Of a stretch of DNA of 6,846 nt, positions 1-6,846 are shown one piece after another. The DNA is from an uncultured Clostridium sp. Lineage in GTDB: Bacteria > Bacillota_I > Bacilli_A > RF39 > UBA660. Every line of letters starts with the position of its first letter. Positions within the stretch are counted from its first letter, which is position 1. Made by a program: the position numbers and the translations under genes. Location: assembly GCA_945788325.1 (NCBI GenBank), contig CALZLL010000036.1:1-6846 (forward strand), read 5' to 3'. The notes beneath the pieces were generated by a model. It worked only from the letters and a program-made list of their open reading frames with translations. It was not told the DNA's origin and did not search any database.

Positions 1-69
1 GCTAAAATTGGGTTTTGGTCAAATTATTTTTTAATTAAAAAAATAATTTGACCAAAACCCAATTTTAGC
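1..69. repeat. Perfect 32-bp inverted repeat (hairpin)
   Basis: Bases 1-32 are the exact reverse complement of bases 38-69, leaving a 5-base loop (AATTA, 33-37). The outer half of each arm is mixed sequence (GCTAAAATTGGGTTTTGGTC) and the inner part is AT-rich, so this is not a simple AT run. A C tract (69-74) follows directly. Bases next to the first position are outside the window, so the stem could be longer. It lies downstream of trnS on the minus strand and could be a transcript 3'-end structure, a replication origin stem-loop, a palindromic mobile element, or part of a genome-end inverted repeat. The sequence alone does not decide between these. The structure itself is certain and its role is unknown. 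Confidence 0.9.
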
Positions 70-141
70 CCCCCATCATTATATTTTAGGTATATATCAT
101 ATTATGTATAATATCATATATTTAAATATGTAAATAAATTA
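70..141. other. Short AT-rich intergenic spacer
   Basis: This stretch between the hairpin and trnS holds no gene. After the C tract (69-74) it is almost pure A/T. The 9-mer ATATCATAT occurs at 94-102 and again at 111-119, a 17-base offset. A loose palindrome, catatatttaaatatg, lies at 115-130. These fit chance or slippage in AT-rich DNA, and no promoter or tRNA could be recognised. Confidence 0.6.
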
Positions 142-224
142 CGGAAAAAAACGGATTTGAACCGTTGAAGGATTTTATCCTCGTAAATTAGCAATTTAGC
201 ACATTACCACTCTGTCATTTTTCC
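142..224 (-). tRNA. trnS: tRNA-Ser(GCU)
   Basis: This class II tRNA decodes AGY serine codons in mitochondrial translation. The acceptor stem GGAAAAA/TTTTTCC is perfect (218-224 with 143-149) and the discriminator is G73 (base 142), as is usual for Ser. The anticodon loop reads TTGCTAA, with the GCU anticodon at 190-192. A long variable arm (AGGAT, loop AAA, ATCCT) marks it as Ser type. The T-arm is AACGG-TTCAAAT-CCGTT. The outermost anticodon-stem pair is a C-C mismatch, which is mild and tolerable. It is the last gene before the left-edge hairpin and sits 7 bases after trnK on the same strand. Confidence 0.93.
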
Positions 225-231
225 TTTAAAA

Positions 232-303
232 TGAGTTTATTGGGATTTGAACCCAAACTTAATCGCTTAAAAGGCGATTGTTTTACCGTTAAACTATAAA
301 CCC
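232..303 (-). tRNA. trnK: tRNA-Lys(UUU)
   Basis: This 72-nt cloverleaf reads AAA/AAG lysine codons. The acceptor GGGTTTA pairs with TAAACTC with one G-U wobble, and the discriminator is A. The D-arm is GTTT-AACGGTA-AAAC, the anticodon arm ATCGC-CTTTTAA-GCGAT (anticodon UUU at 269-271), and the T-arm TTGGG-TTCAAAT-CCCAA. All arms are canonical. It lies 18 bases downstream of the nad4 stop codon, where its excision could define the nad4 mRNA 3' end. Confidence 0.95.
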
Positions 304-321
304 TTTAAATATATAAATAAA

Positions 322-1785
322 TTATATATTCATAAAAGTAACTAAACCTGTAATAGAAGCATGCATAAAATCTAAGAAGAATTTAGGATAAATACCTGCA
401 AATATTACAAGAATTAAAATAGCAAATAGCATGAAGAATTCTCTTTTATTTAAATCTACAAAATTAGTTACATATTCTATTTTAACATTACCATAAGCTA
501 TTCTATTATATAACCATAAAGAATAAATACCACCAAATAACATACCAGTAGCTGCTAAGAAAGTAACGGTAGCATGATTTTGGAAAGTACCTATGAATAT
601 TAAAAATTCACCTACGAAACTACTTGTACCTGGTGTAGCTATGTTTGCTAAAGTAAAAAATAAGAAGAATAATACAAACATAGGCATTACTTGTACTAAA
701 CCACTATAATATTTAATTAAACGGCTATGGAAACGTTCATATAAAATACCAACTACTAAGAATAAAGCACCTGCAACTAAACCATGACTTAACATTTGTA
801 AGAAAGCACCTTCTATAGCAGTTACATTATTTGAGAATAAACCAATCATTATTAAGTTCATATGAGCTACAGAAGCATAAGCAATAACTCTTTTTAGATC
901 AGTTTGTCTTATAGCTATTAAAGAAGCATAAATAACACCTAATAAACCTAAAGTAAATACAAATGGAGTAAAATAGATATTAGCATAAGGGAATAAAGGT
1001 AAAGAAAATCTCATAAAACCATAAGTACCTAATTTTAATAATACACCTGCTAATATTACTGAACCTGGTGTAGGAGCTTCTACATGTGCTTCAGGTAACC
1101 ATATATGGAAAGGTACCATTGGTACTTTAACAGCAAATGATAAGAAAAATGCTAACCATAATAATAATTGTAAATTTTCATTAAAATTACAAGTTAATAA
1201 TATTTCATAACTAGTTGTACCTGTATAACAATACATTACAAATATAGCTATTAACATTAAAACTGAACCTAATAAAGTATATAAAAAGAACATGTAAGAT
1301 GCAAATATTTTTCTTTCTCTAGCACCCCAAACACCTATAATTACAAACATAGGTATTAAAACACTTTCAAAGAACATATAGAAAAATAATACATCTAGAG
1401 TACTAAATACTAAAACTAATATAGTTTCCATAATTAAGAAACTTACATAAAATAATTTAGTATTATGTAAAATATAGTTCCAACTAGATAATATACATAT
1501 AGGAAATAAGAAAGTAGTTAATAATATAAAAAATAAAGCTATACCATCTATACCTAAAACAAAATTTACATTGATAGCATTTAACCAATTTATAGAAGTT
1601 AAAAATTGAAAACCAAAGTTACTTTTATCAAAAAATACTAAAAGTAATAATGATATAAAGAAAGTAATAGTTGTTGTATATAAAGCAACAGTTCTTATAG
1701 CTTTTATGTTATTATAATCTAATAAACAAATAATTAAAGATCCTATTAAAGGTAATAAAATTAAAGAGATCAGTATATTAAACAT
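322..1785 (-). CDS. nad4: NADH dehydrogenase subunit 4 (Complex I)
   Basis: Nad4 is a proton-pumping, antiporter-like subunit in the membrane arm of Complex I in the inner mitochondrial membrane, homologous to bacterial NuoM. The protein has 487 residues, a normal full length, and is a chain of hydrophobic helices. Key charged residues are present: Glu140 in FFESVLIPM, Lys220 in AVKVPMVPFHIWLPEAHVEAP, Lys251 in AGVLLKLGTYG, His335 in LSHG and Glu393 in FVGEFL, matching the proton-path residues of the family. DLKRVIAYASVAHMN (296-310) is a family signature. The start is firm: the ATG at 1783-1785 has an in-frame TAA three codons upstream, and MFNILI is a plausible N terminus. The stop is TAA. 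Codons are AT-biased, with CGT and AGA both used for Arg and TGG for Trp. No Shine-Dalgarno sequence is seen. Its neighbours are trnY upstream and trnK downstream. Confidence 0.98.
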   Translation of the reverse strand: MFNILISLILLPLIGSLIICLLDYNNIKAIRTVALYTTTITFFISLLLLVFFDKSNFGFQFLTSINWLNAINVNFVLGIDGIALFFILLTTFLFPICILSSWNYILHNTKLFYVSFLIMETILVLVFSTLDVLFFYMFFESVLIPMFVIIGVWGARERKIFASYMFFLYTLLGSVLMLIAIFVMYCYTGTTSYEILLTCNFNENLQLLLWLAFFLSFAVKVPMVPFHIWLPEAHVEAPTPGSVILAGVLLKLGTYGFMRFSLPLFPYANIYFTPFVFTLGLLGVIYASLIAIRQTDLKRVIAYASVAHMNLIMIGLFSNNVTAIEGAFLQMLSHGLVAGALFLVVGILYERFHSRLIKYYSGLVQVMPMFVLFFLFFTLANIATPGTSSFVGEFLIFIGTFQNHATVTFLAATGMLFGGIYSLWLYNRIAYGNVKIEYVTNFVDLNKREFFMLFAILILVIFAGIYPKFFLDFMHASITGLVTFMNI

Positions 1786-1800
1786 TTTTAATTAAATGTT
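1781..1800 (-). promoter_or_regulatory. Small hairpin enclosing the nad4 start codon
   Basis: Bases 1781-1787 (AACATTT) are the exact reverse complement of 1794-1800 (AAATGTT), with a 6-base loop. In the nad4 transcript the initiating AUG lies in the 3' arm of this 7-bp stem. The stem is AT-rich and weak, so it may only modestly mask the start codon, or it may be a landing site for a translation factor. The pairing is seen directly; the function is inference. Confidence 0.4.
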
Positions 1801-1804
1801 AATC

Positions 1805-1850
1805 AAAAATAGTATCAAATATCTTATAATATACGATTATTACTATTTTT
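1805..1850 (-). promoter_or_regulatory. 10-bp stem-loop in the trnY-nad4 spacer
   Basis: AAAAATAGTA at 1805-1814 is the exact reverse complement of TACTATTTTT at 1841-1850, around a 26-base AT-rich loop. It occupies most of the 71-base spacer between trnY and nad4 and would form in the nad4 5' leader. Possible roles are protecting the mRNA 5' end after tRNA-Tyr excision or binding a translational activator. The AT bias means a chance inverted repeat cannot be excluded. Confidence 0.45.
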
Positions 1851-1856
1851 TTTTAA

Positions 1857-1940
1857 TAGAGCAAGAGGGACTCGAACCCACGATGGGATAAACCCGTTAG
1901 ATTTACAGTCTAAAATTATAGCCACTAAACATATTGCTCT
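1857..1940 (-). tRNA. trnY: tRNA-Tyr(GUA), long variable arm
   Basis: This 84-nt class II tRNA decodes UAY tyrosine codons. The acceptor AGAGCAA/TTGCTCT is perfect and the discriminator is A. The anticodon arm is TTAGA-CTGTAAA-TCTAA with GUA at 1904-1906. An extended variable arm (GGG-TTTAT-CCC) is retained, as in bacterial tRNA-Tyr. The T-arm GTGGG-TTCGAGT-CCCTC has one T-T mismatch. It begins two bases after the 3' end inferred for rnl, so its excision probably matures that rRNA end. Confidence 0.94.
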
Positions 1941-1942
1941 TT

Positions 1943-4589
<2,647 letters not shown>

Positions 4590-4590
4590 A

Positions 4591-4657
4591 TACCAAGGTT
4601 AGGAATTGAACCTAAATAATTAGGGCATGAGCCTAAGTAGCTACCTAGCACCTTGAT
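4591..4657 (-). tRNA. trnM: CAU tRNA, probable tRNA-Met, atypical
   Basis: A 67-nt tRNA-like fold lies between rnl and trnV. The acceptor ATCAAGG/CCTTGGT has one T-G wobble, the discriminator is A, the T-arm is TTAGG-TTCAATT-CCTAA, and the anticodon arm is TTAGG-CTCATGC-CCTAA with CAU at 4627-4629. Two features are odd. Only 14 nt separate the acceptor and anticodon stems, against 19 in the other tRNAs checked here, leaving at best a 3-bp D-stem (TAG-GTAG-CTA). Position 37 is G instead of the usual A. It lacks the bacterial initiator marks (C1-A72 mismatch, three G-C pairs in the anticodon stem). It could be elongator or initiator Met, lysidine-modified Ile(CAU), or a decaying copy. Only one base separates it from rnl. 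Confidence 0.75.
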
Positions 4658-4663
4658 TTATTA

Positions 4664-4735
4664 TAGGTAATAATGGACTTGAACCATTAACTTCTTCGTT
4701 GTAAGCGAAATACTCTACCATTGAGTTAATTACCT
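4664..4735 (-). tRNA. trnV: tRNA-Val(UAC)
   Basis: This 72-nt canonical cloverleaf reads GUN valine codons. The acceptor is AGGTAAT/ATTACCT with discriminator A. The D-arm is ACTC-AATGGTA-GAGT, the anticodon arm TTTCG-CTTACAA-CGAAG (UAC at 4701-4703) and the T-arm AATGG-TTCAAGT-CCATT. It lies between rns and the CAU tRNA, so the rRNA spacer holds two tRNAs, the same architecture as bacterial operons but with different tRNA identities. Confidence 0.95.
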
Positions 4736-4751
4736 TATAAGTTTTTATGTT
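4736..4751. other. Short AT spacer between rns and trnV
   Basis: About 16 AT-rich bases lie between trnV and the estimated rns 3' end. There is no anti-Shine-Dalgarno CCTCC here or in the adjoining rRNA tail. The exact boundary with rns is uncertain by several bases. Confidence 0.5.
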
Positions 4752-6300
<1,549 letters not shown>

Positions 6301-6309
<9 letters not shown>

Positions 6310-6346
6310 ATATTTATTATATATATATATAATAAACTAATATTTA
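6301..6346. repeat. 24-bp AT palindrome flanked by 10-bp direct repeats
   Basis: CTAATATTTA occurs at 6301-6310 and again at 6337-6346. Between the copies, after a 3-base TAT, bases 6313-6336 form a perfect self-complementary palindrome (TTTATTA, alternating TA core, TAATAAA). The inner repeat copy overlaps the 5' end inferred for rns, so the rns leader carries a second copy of its own terminal 10 bases upstream. It could mark a promoter or processing site, a small insertion with a target duplication, or replication slippage. No consensus is available to choose between these. Confidence 0.7.
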
Positions 6347-6369
6347 AAAAATAATCCCAAAAACTTATA

Positions 6370-6442
6370 AGCACTCTATCAGAGTTGAACTGATATAAGA
6401 CAGTTTAGAAGACTGTTACTTTATCCATTAAGCTAAGAGTAC
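6370..6442 (-). tRNA. trnR: tRNA-Arg(UCU)
   Basis: This 73-nt tRNA reads AGA/AGG arginine codons. The acceptor GTACTCT/AGAGTGC has one T-G wobble. The anticodon arm is ACAGT-CTTCTAA-ACTGT (UCU at 6407-6409) and the T-arm ATCAG-TTCAACT-CTGAT. The discriminator read from the DNA is U73. It is five bases downstream of trnR(ACG), and an AT palindrome spacer separates it from rns. Confidence 0.94.
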
Positions 6443-6447
6443 TATAA

Positions 6448-6520
6448 AGCATTTAATTGGAATCGAACCAATAACCTCTAAGTTCGTAGCTTAGACCTCT
6501 ATCCATTGAGATATAAATGC
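6448..6520 (-). tRNA. trnR: tRNA-Arg(ACG)
   Basis: This 73-nt tRNA reads CGN arginine codons; A34 is expected to be converted to inosine, as in bacterial tRNA-Arg(ACG). The acceptor GCATTTA/TAAATGC is perfect. The D-arm is TCTC-AATGGATA-GAGG, the anticodon arm CTAAG-CTACGAA-CTTAG (ACG at 6485-6487) and the T-arm ATTGG-TTCGATT-CCAAT. The discriminator is U73, shared with the other Arg tRNA. nad4 uses CGT codons, so the tRNA has work to do. One base separates it from the nad6 stop codon. Confidence 0.94.
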
Positions 6521-6521
6521 T

Positions 6522-6846
6522 TTAATCTATTAAAAATACAGCGTTTTCTATATTTCTTGAAATTTGTTGATAAACTAATTGATATCTTCTAACATTTTTG
6601 TTAGATCTTTTACTTAATATAATAGAACCTATAATACCTATTAATAAAACAATACTTGCTAAAACAAAATAAAAAGCATATGTGGTATACATAGTTTGAC
6701 CTATTACTTTAATATTACTAATTTCATTAATTATAGAGAACCAATTTAATAAACTTAAATTATTAGTAGTGAATATAGTAATAATGTTATTATCAATTAA
6801 AATATTTATAAATAAAGTTAAAAATACAATTATACTTATAACAGGT
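6522..6846 (-). CDS. nad6: NADH dehydrogenase subunit 6, C-terminal part (Complex I)
   Basis: The reading frame from 6845 down to the TAA at 6522-6524 gives 107 residues. The gene continues beyond the right edge, so its start is not visible. Nad6 (bacterial NuoJ) is a membrane-arm subunit of Complex I. The visible part has a hydrophobic opening segment (PVISIIVFLTLFINILI), an Asn/Ile-rich loop, then NIKVIGQTMYTTYAFYFVLA leading into the final helix (SIVLLIGIIGSIIL), a family hallmark. The C-terminal tail ends NVRRYQLVYQQISRNIENAVFLID, resembling the Q-Q-x-S-R tail of protist Nad6. Trp is TGG. The stop codon is one base from trnR(ACG), so excision of that tRNA would release the mRNA 3' end almost at the stop. 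Confidence 0.9.
   Translation of the reverse strand, partial: PVISIIVFLTLFINILIDNNIITIFTTNNLSLLNWFSIINEISNIKVIGQTMYTTYAFYFVLASIVLLIGIIGSIILSKRSNKNVRRYQLVYQQISRNIENAVFLID

Noticed and set aside
11..20. Telomere-like GGTTTTGG string in the hairpin arm
   Set aside because: It occurs once per arm and is not tandemly repeated, so it does not support a telomere array.
94..119. Possible CRISPR-like or satellite repeat (ATATCATAT twice)
   Set aside because: There are only two 9-base copies in AT-rich DNA, with no further units.
4590..4751. Possible 5S rRNA near the rRNA genes
   Set aside because: The interval is fully occupied by two tRNAs with short spacers, and no 5S-like sequence was seen.

Overview
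This window is a compact, strongly AT-rich stretch of a mitochondrial genome. All recognisable genes are on the minus strand, so they are transcribed from high to low coordinates. It carries two Complex I subunit genes, full-length bacterial-type large and small rRNAs, and seven tRNAs. The full-size rRNAs, the 487-residue Nad4, and the long variable arms on tRNA-Ser and tRNA-Tyr point to a protist (microbial eukaryote) mitochondrion and argue against an animal one. The reading frames fit the standard code: Trp is TGG, TTA is read as Leu, and no in-frame TGA is needed. The lineage cannot be fixed from the sequence alone. A heterotrophic stramenopile or another AT-rich protist is possible, but this is a weak inference.

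In transcription order the layout is: nad6 3' part (6845-6522), trnR(ACG), trnR(UCU), a short palindromic AT spacer, rns (about 6309-4752), trnV(UAC), an atypical CAU tRNA, rnl (about 4589-1943), trnY(GUA), a structured spacer, nad4 (1785-322), trnK(UUU), trnS(GCU), a short AT spacer, and a perfect 32-bp inverted repeat at 1-69 on the window edge. No gene was found on the plus strand. No stretch of 300 bases or more lacks a gene.

The genes serve two jobs: proton-pumping membrane-arm subunits of respiratory Complex I (nad4, nad6), and the mitochondrial translation machinery (rRNAs and tRNAs). The rRNAs keep the ancestral small-before-large order with two tRNAs between them. tRNAs or short structured spacers mark nearly every gene junction, which suggests a long minus-strand precursor cut by tRNA-processing enzymes.

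No new multi-gene system is present. The points worth a second look are the long perfect hairpin at the left edge, an AT palindrome flanked by a 10-bp direct repeat at the 5' end of rns, a CAU tRNA with a shrunken D-arm and G37, stem-loops in the nad4 leader, the missing anti-Shine-Dalgarno sequence, and two tandem tRNA-Arg genes that both carry U73.
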